A stretch of 64,000 nucleotides of DNA from Cedecea colo. Its GTDB lineage: Bacteria > Pseudomonadota > Gammaproteobacteria > Enterobacterales > Enterobacteriaceae. The notes under the pieces are model-generated. The model was not told the origin of the DNA. It searched no databases and saw only the letters and a list, made by a program, of their open reading frames with translations. A program made the translations under genes and the position numbers. Below, piece by piece: positions 16,455-26,400 of the stretch (position 1 is the first letter of the stretch; every line of letters starts with the position of its first letter). The stretch lies in NCBI RefSeq assembly GCF_011808225.1, contig NZ_SOYS01000001.1, forward strand, positions 634,517 through 698,516. Reading direction: 5' to 3'.

Positions 16455-19400
16455 TCACACCGCGTCCAGCCAAAGCAGCGCATCTCCGGGCCCAACCGGA
16501 CGTCCCTGCTGGCAGCTGATGCGGATAACGGTGCCGTCACAGGGTGCGGAAACCATCAGCTCCATTTTCATCGCTTCCACTACGATCAGCGGTTCACCCT
16601 GCTTCACCGTCTGGCCCGCTTCGACGAGGATCTTCCAGATATTGCCGTTCAGATCCGCGCTCACCAGCCGTCCTTCCCGATCTGCACAAGCTTCCTGCTC
16701 TGCGAGCATGTCACTTTCAACTGCCACGCTTTCCTGCTCTTTCCAGTGGGCGACTTCGCTGTTAAAGGCGTTTTTTTGGCGTTCGCGGAAACCGGCGATG
16801 TCGTCAGCGTTCTGCGTAAGAAATGCGTTGTAGGCGGCGAAATCAAACTCCACTTCTTCGACGCGCACCTGCGCGTGTCCTTCACGAAATGCCGTGCGGA
16901 AGGTAGCCAGTTCGTCTTCTGTAACCGGATAGAAACGCACCTGGTCGAAGAATTTCAGCAGCCATGGCTCATCGCTGAACTGTTCATTTTTCAGGAACTT
17001 GTTCCAGATAGGCAGCGTGCGTCCGACCAGTTGATAACCGCCGGGGGAATCCATGCCGTAGATGCACATATACATGCCGCCGATCCCAACGGTGCCTTCG
17101 GCAGTCCAGGTACGCGCCGGATTGTATTTCGAACTGAGTAAACGGTGGCGTGGATCGAGCGGCACCGCGCAAGGCGCGCCGAGGTAAACATCGCCCAGGC
17201 CCAGCACCAGATAGCTGGCATCGAAGATTATCTTCTTCACTTCGTCACGGTGCGCCAGTCCGTTGGTGCGCTGGATAAAATCGACGTTATTCGGCAGCCA
17301 CGGCGCGTCGGCGCACACGGTTTCTTTGTAACGTTCCACCGCCGCAAGCGTAGCGCTGTCTTCAAAAGCCATCGGCAAGTGCACAATGCGCGACGGAATT
17401 TTCAGCTTCGTCACATCGCCAAGCTGTTTCTCAAGGCTCAGCAACAGCGTGAGAAGCTGAGACTGGGAAATATGCTGGCTGTCGTAGCGCACCTGAAGCG
17501 AGCGCACGCCGGGAGAAAGTTCTGCTATGCCGTTCACATTGCTTTGTCTGATGGCTTTCATCAGCAGATGAACGCGCAGGCGCAACGCCAGATCCAGCAC
17601 GTTATCGCCGTACTCGATCAGCACGTAGTTATCGCCCGCCTGGCGATAAACCACCGCTGGCAAATCACTTTCGCAGGCAAGCTCCGCCAGAATGGCCGCG
17701 CTGGACGTTGTGGCTGGCGTTATCGAAGGATGCAAATCAGGCAAGGTAGCTACGTGCAATAGATTGTTCACGGCCACGTGCTGGGCTATCTCCAGCGACT
17801 GCGCGTGTTCGAAAGCGATCGCGTGGAAGCGGATGCGATCGCCAGGCTTCACCTGCCCGACTTTCCACAGCTCTGCTTTTGCGATGGTGACCGGGCAGAC
17901 AAATCCGCCCAGGCTTGGGCCGTCACGCGTCAGAATAACCGGGAAATCGCCGGTGAAATTCACCGCGCCGATGGCGTATTCGCAATCGTGAACGTTGGAA
18001 GGATGCAGCCCGGCTTCACCGCCGTCAGCACGCGTCCATTCCGGTTTCGGGCCGACCAGGCGCACGCCGAGGCGGTTCGAGTTGTAGTGAACCTGCCATT
18101 CAGCGTCAAAGAAGGCCTGCATAGATTCCGGAGTGAAGAAATCAGGCGCGCCGTGAGGCCCGTACAGCACGCCAATTTCCCACAGATCGCCATATTGCGG
18201 AATAACCGCAGGCTCCGGCATCTGCGGCAGCGAAATCGGCGCAGGCGTGGTGCAGGCGGGTAAACAAGGCTGGGATATTGCCAGCACGTCTGCAACTCGT
18301 AAGGTGCGTCCGGCGTGCCCGCCAAACTGTCCCAGCGCAAAAGTGGAACGGCTGCCGAGATAAACCGGCACGTCAAAACCGTTGCGCACGGCGAGATAGG
18401 TGCGGCATCCGGAAGTCGCGCGGCCAAGTTTCAGCGTCTGGCCTGCTTTAACAATAATCGGTTGCCAGTAAGGAACCTCCGCATCGTCGAGGGTTGCCGG
18501 ACACGGCGCGCCCGTCAGCGAAATCGTTGCCGCGCTGTGAAAACGTAGTGTCGGCCCCTGAAGCGTGAACTCCAGGCCGGCGGCAGAAGGATGGTTGCCG
18601 ACAATGCGGTTCGCCAGGCGGAAAGCGTAATCGTCCATCGGCCCGGACGGCGGTACGCCTATATCCCAGTAACCGAGACGGCCCGGGCTGTCCTGCACGC
18701 TGCTCCACGTGCCCGGCTCCAGCACTTCGACGGCGTGAGCCTGATACACGACGCTGTCCAGCAGGCGCGTCCACATCACGCCTGCTTTAAATTCAGCCAG
18801 TTGCACAATCTGACGCAGGTAATCGAGGTTGGTGGCGATGCCGTGCAAACGCGTGGCTGCAAGCGCGGCGTTCAGTTTACTTAACGCCTGCTGACGATCG
18901 TCGCCATAAACGATCGCTTTGGCGATCATCGGATCGTAAAATGCGCTCACTTCGCTACCGGTACTGACCCAGCCGTCCACGCGCACATCGTCCGGGAAAG
19001 CGACATCGGTCAGCACGCCCGGACATGGCTGGAAGTTTTTCAGCGCATCTTCGGCATAGATTCGCACTTCGATGGCTGCGCCTTTTGGCGGTTGCGTAAG
19101 CCGTTGCCAGTCGAGCGGCACGCCTGCGGCGACCTTCAGCATGCATTCAATCAGGTCAAGCCCGGTGACCATTTCCGTAACCGGGTGTTCCACCTGCAAA
19201 CGGGTATTCACTTCGAGGAAATAGAACGCGTCACGAGCGGCATCGTAGATGAATTCCACGGTGCCAGCGCTGCGGTAATTGACCGATTCGCCAAGGGCAA
19301 CCGCGGCTGCGTGTATCGCTTTGCGCGTGGACTGCGGCAGGTTTGGCGCAGGCGTTTCCTCAACGACTTTTTGATTGCGGCGCTGCAAAGAGCAATCCCG

Positions 19401-20075
19401 TTCGCCCAGCGCCACCACCTTACCTTTACCGTCGCCAAAGATCTGCACTTCGAGATGGCGGGCGCGGTCAACAAAACGTTCGATAAACACGCCATCGTCG
19501 CTGAAAAACTGCTGTCCCATGCGTTTTACGCTTGACCATGCGTCAAGCAGCGAGCTTTCATCATCACAGCGCGTAAGCCCTATTCCCCCTCCGCCTGCGG
19601 TGGTTTTCAGCATCACCGGATAACCAATTTCAGCGGCGGCAAGCTGCGCTTCCTGCAAGGTGAGCAACAAACCGGTGCCCGGCGTCATCGGCACGTCGGC
19701 CTTAAACGCCAGTTCGCGTGCGCGGTGTTTAAGGCCGAAATCACGGATCTGATCGGCGGTAGGGCCGATGAAAAAGATGCCTGTGTCTTCGCAAGCCTGG
19801 GCAAATTCAGCGCGTTCGGAAAGAAAACCGTAGCCGGGAAAAATCGCCTGCGCGCCGCTCTCTTTTGCAGCGGCCAGAATCTTTGCGATATCCAGATAGC
19901 TGTCCACCGCTTTTTCGCCGCCCAGCGCAATGGCGATATCTGCGTCTTTTACGTGCTGTGCATTGGCGTCGGGATCGGAATAGACCGCCACGCTGGTGAT
20001 ACCCATTTTCTTAAGGGTTTTGATCGTGCGAACGGCAATCTCGCCGCGGTTGGCAATTAACACTGAGCTAAACAT
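16455..20075 (-). CDS. urea carboxylase
   Basis: A 1206-residue biotin enzyme converting urea, bicarbonate and ATP to allophanate. Domains in order: biotin carboxylase (about 1-450; ATP loop KTTAGGGGIGL, EVNTRLQVEHPVTE), carboxyltransferase built from KipA-like (about 470-790; GTWSSVQDSPGRLGYWD) and KipI-like (about 800-1010) halves, and biotin carrier (about 1130-1206; biotinyl lysine K1170 in VEAMKMELM). Together with the allophanate hydrolase gene upstream (9-bp gap) it forms ATP-dependent urea amidolyase. The enzyme is a single polypeptide here, separate from the hydrolase, unlike the yeast fusion. The length is standard. Confidence 0.95.
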   Translation of the reverse strand: MFSSVLIANRGEIAVRTIKTLKKMGITSVAVYSDPDANAQHVKDADIAIALGGEKAVDSYLDIAKILAAAKESGAQAIFPGYGFLSERAEFAQACEDTGIFFIGPTADQIRDFGLKHRARELAFKADVPMTPGTGLLLTLQEAQLAAAEIGYPVMLKTTAGGGGIGLTRCDDESSLLDAWSSVKRMGQQFFSDDGVFIERFVDRARHLEVQIFGDGKGKVVALGERDCSLQRRNQKVVEETPAPNLPQSTRKAIHAAAVALGESVNYRSAGTVEFIYDAARDAFYFLEVNTRLQVEHPVTEMVTGLDLIECMLKVAAGVPLDWQRLTQPPKGAAIEVRIYAEDALKNFQPCPGVLTDVAFPDDVRVDGWVSTGSEVSAFYDPMIAKAIVYGDDRQQALSKLNAALAATRLHGIATNLDYLRQIVQLAEFKAGVMWTRLLDSVVYQAHAVEVLEPGTWSSVQDSPGRLGYWDIGVPPSGPMDDYAFRLANRIVGNHPSAAGLEFTLQGPTLRFHSAATISLTGAPCPATLDDAEVPYWQPIIVKAGQTLKLGRATSGCRTYLAVRNGFDVPVYLGSRSTFALGQFGGHAGRTLRVADVLAISQPCLPACTTPAPISLPQMPEPAVIPQYGDLWEIGVLYGPHGAPDFFTPESMQAFFDAEWQVHYNSNRLGVRLVGPKPEWTRADGGEAGLHPSNVHDCEYAIGAVNFTGDFPVILTRDGPSLGGFVCPVTIAKAELWKVGQVKPGDRIRFHAIAFEHAQSLEIAQHVAVNNLLHVATLPDLHPSITPATTSSAAILAELACESDLPAVVYRQAGDNYVLIEYGDNVLDLALRLRVHLLMKAIRQSNVNGIAELSPGVRSLQVRYDSQHISQSQLLTLLLSLEKQLGDVTKLKIPSRIVHLPMAFEDSATLAAVERYKETVCADAPWLPNNVDFIQRTNGLAHRDEVKKIIFDASYLVLGLGDVYLGAPCAVPLDPRHRLLSSKYNPARTWTAEGTVGIGGMYMCIYGMDSPGGYQLVGRTLPIWNKFLKNEQFSDEPWLLKFFDQVRFYPVTEDELATFRTAFREGHAQVRVEEVEFDFAAYNAFLTQNADDIAGFRERQKNAFNSEVAHWKEQESVAVESDMLAEQEACADREGRLVSADLNGNIWKILVEAGQTVKQGEPLIVVEAMKMELMVSAPCDGTVIRISCQQGRPVGPGDALLWLDAV

Positions 20076-20084
20076 ATTCTCTCC

Positions 20085-21881
20085 TCAGGCGCTGTGGTGA
20101 CGGGCAAGCCAGGCTTTCCAGCCGCCCCACGCGGTAATGTCCGTCGCGTCAGCAAGCGCTGACGCTTCACAAATAAACCCTTTCACGCTTTTACCGTCCT
20201 CGAGCGACAGCGTGCCAATCCCAAGGGGAGCCGGAACTTCAGCGACAAATTCGCCAAAGCGCGCCAGCGGAATATCCCAGAGCTCAACGGCTATCGGCTG
20301 TCCCTGATGGCTTCTGGCAAGACCTGGCTTGGCAGGCTGCGTATCCGCCAGCGCATACAGCCGGTAGCAGGCAGCAGTACGTGATTCTTCGATAAAGACC
20401 GCGTTTCGCGTGGTGAGCTGGTAGTTAAGCGGCATGCCACGCAGATGCGCGCCGACCACGGCGACACGCACATGATTTGACGAGAGTTTTTCTGCACCAG
20501 ATGCGGGGAGTAATTTGTTCGTTGCGCCTAACGGCAGATTGACAGCAGCCTGCCAGGCCATACCGAAGCGGCTCAGAGCCTGGTCGTGCCAGGCCGGGGC
20601 AATCAGCGTGATACCCGCCGGCAAGCCGTCATCGCGAAAATCGCCCGGCAGCGCCAGAGCACAAAGATCGGCAAGATTGGTGAAGTTAGTGTAGGTGCCA
20701 AACTGCGAGTTAAACCGCACCGGCTCCTGCGCCATTTCTGCGATGGTATGAATGGTCGGGGATGTCGGCACCACCAGCGCATCGAACTCAGCAAGCTGCG
20801 CGTTAATCTTCTGCGCCAGTTCGGCACGCGTATATTCCGCCTGCCAGGCATCGCAGGCCGTGTAATGCAGGCCACTTGCCACAATGCTGCGCACCGTTGG
20901 GTCCATCGCTTCAGGCTGATTTTTGAAGATTTCACCCACGGCTACGGTGCGTTCGGCTACCCATGCGCCGTAGTAAAGTTGTTCTGCCAGTTGATTAAAC
21001 GCAGAGAAATCAATCGCTATCAGTTCAGCGCCCTGCTGTTCCAGGCGTGCCAGCGTGCTGGCAAATGCGGCTTCGCTCTGGCTATCAGCAAAAAATTCCA
21101 GTTTGTTTGGGATCGCAAAACGCGGTTTTTCGCTAAAGCGTGCGGGAGCAGTTTTTGGATTCTGACGAGAGTAAGGATCTTGCGGATCGTAACCGCCCGC
21201 CGCCTCTGCCACGGCCTGCGCATCGGCAACGGTTAAGGCGAACACGGAAACACAGTCATTCAGCCGACAGGCTGGCACCACGCCTTTGGTGGAAAACCAG
21301 CCCTTCGTTGGTTTCAGGCCGATAATATTGTTAAATCCGGCAGGCACCCGGCCGGAGCCTGCCGTATCGGTACCCAGAGCAAAACAGACCAGACCACGCG
21401 CTACCACAGACGCCGAGCCGGAGCTGGAACCGCCGCTGACGTAATGCGGATTAAACGCATTTTTTACCGCCCCAAACGGAGAACGGGTGCCCACCAGCCC
21501 GGTAGCAAACTGGTCAAGGTTTGTCTTTCCAATCACCACCGCGCCTGCGGCTTTTAAACGAGCGACAACGGTAGCGTCGTGTTCTGGCATGAAGGTAAAG
21601 GCGGGACAGGCGGCGCTGGTCGGCATGCCTGCCACATCAATATTATCTTTTACCGCAAAAGGCACGCCTAATAACGGAAAATCGCTGACTTGTTTTTCGC
21701 CAGATTCGATTGCATGAAGAACGGTATTTAATTGTGAGAGAATTTCATCATTATTCGCAATATATATCCAGGCGTTATCTTCGTGGGATAAATTAGCTTC
21801 CAGCTGCTGATAGGCAGCCACAAGCCGTTGCGGCTGCTGACGATAGTTTAAAACCCACTCGGACAAAGTTGATACTGGCAT
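20085..21881 (-). CDS. atzF: allophanate hydrolase
   Basis: A 598-residue amidase-signature enzyme that splits allophanate to ammonia and carbon dioxide. The catalytic Ser-Ser-Lys set is visible: lysine in PFAVKDN (about residue 78), serine in SGGSSSGSAS (about 153) and nucleophile in GTDTAGSGR (about 176). A C-terminal domain (about 450-598) is the usual decarboxylating part. ATG at 21881 is preferred; an in-frame ATG at 21896 lies inside the operator palindrome. It is the first gene of the operon and is followed 9 bp later by urea carboxylase. Confidence 0.93.
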   Translation of the reverse strand: MPVSTLSEWVLNYRQQPQRLVAAYQQLEANLSHEDNAWIYIANNDEILSQLNTVLHAIESGEKQVSDFPLLGVPFAVKDNIDVAGMPTSAACPAFTFMPEHDATVVARLKAAGAVVIGKTNLDQFATGLVGTRSPFGAVKNAFNPHYVSGGSSSGSASVVARGLVCFALGTDTAGSGRVPAGFNNIIGLKPTKGWFSTKGVVPACRLNDCVSVFALTVADAQAVAEAAGGYDPQDPYSRQNPKTAPARFSEKPRFAIPNKLEFFADSQSEAAFASTLARLEQQGAELIAIDFSAFNQLAEQLYYGAWVAERTVAVGEIFKNQPEAMDPTVRSIVASGLHYTACDAWQAEYTRAELAQKINAQLAEFDALVVPTSPTIHTIAEMAQEPVRFNSQFGTYTNFTNLADLCALALPGDFRDDGLPAGITLIAPAWHDQALSRFGMAWQAAVNLPLGATNKLLPASGAEKLSSNHVRVAVVGAHLRGMPLNYQLTTRNAVFIEESRTAACYRLYALADTQPAKPGLARSHQGQPIAVELWDIPLARFGEFVAEVPAPLGIGTLSLEDGKSVKGFICEASALADATDITAWGGWKAWLARHHSA

Positions 21882-21893
21882 AAACTGGCATCC

Positions 21894-21911
21894 CATCTGG
21901 TATACAAGATG
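21894..21911. promoter_or_regulatory. operator palindrome, probable GntR-family site
   Basis: CATCTGGTATACAAGATG is an 18-bp near-perfect palindrome (one mismatched pair) centred on GTATAC. FCD-type GntR regulators bind short AT-centred palindromes of this kind. It coincides with the predicted transcription start of the sigma-54 promoter just upstream, a good place for a repressor. The link to the operon's own GntR protein is inference. Confidence 0.6.
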
Positions 21912-21921
21912 GAATCAATAA

Positions 21922-21937
21922 AGCAATTACAATGCCA
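21922..21937 (-). promoter_or_regulatory. sigma-54 promoter of the urea operon
   Basis: Minus strand TGGCATTGTAATTGCT fits the RpoN consensus TGGCAYR-N4-TTGCW, with the invariant GG and GC at the correct spacing. It lies about 40 bp before the atzF start. Sigma-54 dependence with NtrC is the usual control of nitrogen-scavenging operons in enterobacteria. Confidence 0.75.
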
Positions 21938-22000
21938 GTTATTTAATGTGTTTTATTATCAAGCTGTTAAAATAGATATTTGTTTTCCTTATGGTATATT

Positions 22001-22016
22001 TGCACCGTTATGGCGC
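22001..22016. promoter_or_regulatory. NtrC-like enhancer box
   Basis: TGCACCGTTATGGCGC matches the NtrC site GCACC-N5-GGTGC with one mismatch. It is about 90-105 bp upstream of the predicted start site, a normal enhancer distance. A further half-site GGTGCA lies at 22043-22048. Confidence 0.55.
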
Positions 22017-22089
22017 GTAATATTTGATTATATTTCTGTGATGGTGCAATTAACGAATGGCGCAGAGTTATCTGCCCGGCCAATAAAAT

Positions 22090-22113
22090 AATCCCGCCAT
22101 TGCTGACGGGATT
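22090..22113 (-). terminator. rho-independent terminator of the interrupted dehydrogenase gene
   Basis: Stem AATCCCG/CGGGATT immediately after the stop codon region; read on the minus strand it is followed by ATTATTTTATT. Confidence 0.65.
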
Positions 22114-22116
22114 TAT

Positions 22117-22934
22117 TTAAGCCTTACCGCTGCGGCGGGCGGACACCGTGGCTAACGCTGCCCAGTCGAGATGTTCATCGCCGTGCGCCAGCGCATCAAG
22201 ATAATTATCGCGTAATACGCCCGCAATCCCCATCGGCACATGTTTACTTTCCGCCGCCTGCTGGGCCAGACGCACATCTTTCAGCCCCAGCTTCATGGTA
22301 AACCCGGCCGGGGTATAACGATTTTCCACAATCATCGCGCCGTAGTTTTTATAGGCAGGTGCGGCAAACAGCGTGCTGGTTAACATGCCGAGGAAATCAG
22401 CAGGGGTTACGTCATAAGCCCCGACCAGCGCCGCCGATTCCCCCATTGCTTCAATGGCGCTCGCCAGCATGAAATTTGCGGCAAGCTTAACGGCTGCGGC
22501 CTGCTCAGGCTTATCGCCAAAACGCCAGGTTTTACTGCCCAGCACGGCAAAAATCGGCTGCACTTCATCCAGCAGCTCGCTGTTGCCTGCGGTGAGAATA
22601 TTCAGGTTTCCGGCGGCGGCAACGTCAACGCGTCCCAGCACCGGCGCCGACACGTAGCGGCAACTGCGGGCGCTGGTTTTAGCCGCCATCTCTTCGGTAA
22701 AAGCCACCGAAACCGTCGCCATATTGATCCAGACAGCGCCCTGCGGTAGTGCGGCAAGCGCGCCCTGCCCGATAACCACGTCGCGGCTGATATCATCGTC
22801 GGCCAGCATGGAAATAAGCACTTCGCAATCGGTAAAGTCTGCCGGAGATGCGCAAACGCGTGCGCCCTGCGCTTTCAGGGCTTCGGCTGGCGCTGCGGAA
22901 CGGTTCCACACCGCGACTGCATAACCTGCTTTAA
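22117..22934 (-). pseudogene. beta-hydroxyacid dehydrogenase (3-hydroxyisobutyrate dehydrogenase family), 3' part of a gene split by a transposon
   Basis: This piece encodes from LKAGYAVAVWNRS to the end and contains the substrate-binding and lysine region (GDKPEQAAAVKLAANFMLASA). The missing first 21 codons lie at 32986-33048 on the same strand. Joining both pieces after removing the 10,051-bp element and one copy of TTTAA restores one intact frame of about 293 residues starting MRIGFIGLGGMGQPMAENLL. Members reduce or oxidise short beta-hydroxyacids with NAD(P); the substrate is not evident. An internal ATG at 22911 could give a product lacking the nucleotide-binding loop, which would be inactive. 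Confidence 0.9.
22930..22934. repeat. target-site duplication, left copy
   Basis: TTTAA directly before the left inverted repeat; the same five bases follow the right inverted repeat at 32986-32990. Five base pairs is the duplication length of Tn3-family transposition. Confidence 0.9.
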
Positions 22935-22972
22935 GGGGTCCGCTTGGAAAACGGAAAATATCCCACGTTAAG
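22935..22972 (+). repeat. Tn3-family terminal inverted repeat, left
   Basis: 38 bp starting GGGGTCCGCTTGGAAAACGG and ending CCCACGTTAAG. The last eight bases are identical to the inner end of the classical Tn3 repeat. It matches the right end at 35 of 38 positions. Confidence 0.92.
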
Positions 22973-22990
22973 CCTGTTTTTTAAGCAGGC

Positions 22991-23098
22991 TTATGTTGTT
23001 GCACTCATGCCGATTATCGCGGCCTGCAAGGGTTCAAACCATTTCTCCGTAAGCTGTGCAGATAGGCCGGCTGACCGCCGGAAATCATCTTTATTCAT
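22991..23098 (-). pseudogene. N-terminal remnant of a GH19-type endolysin/chitinase gene
   Basis: A 35-codon frame starting MNKDDFRRSAGLSAQLTEKW, preceded by AGGA. This opening is that of enterobacterial and phage glycoside-hydrolase-19 lytic enzymes (an FRxxAGxS start followed by a W(F/Y)xP element). The frame stops at 22991, a few bases before the transposon end, and the catalytic part is absent. A hairpin AAGCCTG/CAGGCTT follows the stop. It is most likely truncated by formation of the left end of the element. Confidence 0.5.
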
Positions 23099-23440
23099 CG
23101 GTTTATTTCCTGGGGAGGGTTAGTATTTTCGTGTGTTAATAAACTGCCGAAAATATGTAGTGAATTTTTAATTCATCCAGCCGGTGCCCGGCCTGATAAC
23201 CTTCGATATACGTGTTCAGGCCATGCATCGATCACAGTTGTTTAAGTCGAAAACCTTTATCTTTAACAGAATTTATCGCTTTTACATGCGTAAAATTAAG
23301 GGGATTTAACTGTTCATGCGCAGGAATGGGGCGTAAACGCTTACTTTCATCAGGCAGTATTTGTGAAAGAAATATCTCATGATAATTTACCCAATAGGAT
23401 AAATCTTAAAACAATCTAGCAAAATGCTTCCGGGTGAACC
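23099..23440. other. untranslated region upstream of the autotransporter gene
   Basis: 342 bp, AT-rich compared with the following gene. No frame worth reporting and no confident promoter. The autotransporter start at 23441 has only a weak GGGTGAACC ahead of it. Confidence 0.4.
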
Positions 23441-26400
23441 ATGGGCTGTGCCAATTTTTTCGGGCGGATAACTGTCGGCCTGACGACTGCTTTTGTAATA
23501 TTTTGCTCTGTGCCAGCCGCCTTCGCCCTGTCCAGTGGCTGCGCCGCAGTAAATGCCCTGTCGGGATCTTCCAGCCTTTCCTTCAGCCCAAACAGCTACC
23601 CGGCGTCTGACTTTGCGGCCGGTGATGCCCTGACACTGAGTTTTACCGACAGCGGTGCGGCATACGGCGGGAACGCGTCGATCGCCGACAGCGTAAGCAT
23701 CGCGCGTTACAACCTCAGCAGTTTCCAGACCTATAATGCCGCCGACGACGCCACCAGTAGCAACGCTCAGACGGTCACCATCACCGTACCGTCAGGCAGC
23801 CTGGAGGCTAACGGCGTCGCCCTGCGGGCCAAGACGTCGAACGGCCAGATTAGCAATCTGGTGTTCAACTGCACCAGCGCATCGGTGGCCTCCGGCGATG
23901 CCACCCTTTCCGGCCTCTCGCTTTCGTCAGGCACGCTCTCACCGTCGTTCAGCGCCTCAACCAGCAGTTACAGCGCCTCTGTCGCCAGCAGCGTTTCATC
24001 CGTCACGGTAACGCCCGTTGTCACTGAGAGCCACGCCACCGTCACCGTGGACGGCACCGCCGTGACATCCGGCTCGGCGTCCCAGACCGTCAGCCTGGCA
24101 TCCGGCAGCACGACCAGTATTTCCGTCGTCGTCACGGCGCAGGACGGTACGACCCGGGCGTATACGCTCAGCGTCACCCGTGCGGAAGCCGTCCCGGTTT
24201 CGTCAGGCAGCACCGCCACCGTTGCCGCTAACAGTACGAACAACGTCATTTCGCTCTCCCTGAGTGGCGGAGCGGCAACGTCAGTGACGCTTGTCTCCAC
24301 TCCGGCTCACGGCAGCGCCGTGATCAGTGGAACCACGGTTATTTATACGCCCGCGGCCGGTTATTCCGGCAGCGACAGTTTTATCTGGAATGCGTCTAAC
24401 AGCGGAGGCACCTCTGCCGATGCCACCGTGTCTCTGACCGTCACTCCTCCGGTTCTGGCGATTACTCCGGCATCAGGCGCACTCACCGCTGCCACCGTGG
24501 GGAGCGCCTGGTCACAGAGTCTGACGGTCTCCGGCGGCACCTCGCCCTGGACCTGGTCCGTCACCGCACTGCCCGCCGGGATAACCCTCGACGCAACTAC
24601 TGGCACGCTGTCCGGAACACCCTCTGCCGCAGGCAGCTACAGCTTCCAGGTAACCGCAACGGATGCTAACGGTGCTACCGGCAGCGCCAGCTATACGCTG
24701 GTCGTGAGCGCCGCCTCGCCGGTGGCCAGCGACAGCACTGCTACCGTGGTTGCCAACAGCAGCAACAATCCAGTCACGCTCAGTCTCTCCGGCGGGACGG
24801 CCAGCTCGGTCAGCATCGTGAGCCCGCCGGCTCACGGCAGCCTGGCCGTCTCGGGTGTGACGGTGTCCTACACCCCGGCCACTGGTTATGCGGGCAGCGA
24901 CGGTTTTACTTATACTGCCACCAACGGTAGCGGCACCTCCGCCAGCGCCCGCGTGTCGCTTACCGTGACGCCGGTGCTGCTGACGCTGTCACCCGGCAGT
25001 GGCGCACTGCCTGCGGCCACGGCGGGCAGTAGCTGGAGCCAGACGCTGGGAGCCTCGGGCGGCAGCGCACCCTATACATTCAGTGCCACCACCCTGCCCG
25101 CCGGTCTCACGCTGAACACGGCAACGGGTGTGCTGGCCGGAACGCCGTCTGCGGCGGGCAGTTACAGCTTCCAGGTCACCGCCGCTGACAGCCAGGGCAG
25201 CAGCGGCACGGCCAGCTACTCGCTGGCCGTCAGCGCCGCCGCACCTGCCGCTCTGCAGCTCCAGCCCGCGGGCGGCGCCCTGCCTGAGGGGAAAGCCGGG
25301 CAGGCATACTCTCAGGCCCTCAGCGTCACGGGCGGCACCGCGCCCTATCGCTGGCAGCTGAGCGGCGCCCTGCCGCGTGGACTGACTTTTACCGACGGCG
25401 AGCTTTCGGGAACCCCTCTGGTCAGCGGAAGAAGTACATTCAGCGTTCTGGTGACCGATGCCACCGGCAAAGCTCTGCAGGCGGCATATTCGCTGGAAAC
25501 TGGCGCGGAGGCACCGTCCGCGGCTGACCACGCCGCCACGGTTGCCGCCGGGCAGTCGGTCACTGTCAGCCTGACCGGCGGGGCGACCGGCGGTCCGTTC
25601 ACCGGCGCCCGGCTGCAGGAGCAGCCGGACAGCAGTCTGGGTAAGGCAGCAGTCCAGGCTTCCGGTGCCGACTATCAGCTGCTGTTCACCGCCGCCGCGC
25701 AGGCCAGCGGAACCCTCACGCTCCGATATGTTCTGACCAGCGCCGCCGGCTCAACGTCACCGGCCCGGGTAACCCTGACTATTACCGCGCGCCCCGACCC
25801 TTCGAAGGATGCTGACGTCATCGGACTGGTGAGCGCGCAGTATCAGGCCGCACAGAATTTTTCCCGCGCGCAGCTGCGTAACTTCAGCGACCGCCTGGAG
25901 CAGCTGCATCGCGGGGATGACCTGCCTTCTGACATGACCGGCGTCCACTTTTCCATGCCTTCCTCCGGGCCTGAGCGCGACGCTGATCGGAATATGTGGA
26001 CAACGGCCTGGCAGCAGAAAAAATCGGGCCTGAATGACCTACAGGGCCGGCCTGACGCTCCCGAACTGCCTTTCGCCGCCGGACAGCAGGCGCGACGGCT
26101 GTCGTACTGGACCGGGGGCTATGTTGATTTTGGCGGCGACAAGGCGGACGGGGTGCGCTTCAGTCACACCACCGTGGGCGTCACCACCGGGGCCGACTTC
26201 CGCTTTACCGGAACCTTTACCGGCGGAGCGGGCATTGGCTTCGGCCGCGACGTCAGCGACATTGGTGACAACGGCACCCGCACGAACGGGCGCGCGCTCA
26301 GCGCCGCCCTTTACGGCAGCTATCACCCGGGTTCCTTCTTTGTAGACGGTTTGCTGGGACACGGCTCGCTGAACTTTGACAGCCGACGTGCAGTAACCGA

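Noticed and set aside
23736..26362. Several long frames on both strands inside the autotransporter gene
   Set aside because: Shadow frames caused by high GC and repeated codons; composition is unlike protein and they conflict with the clear autotransporter frame.
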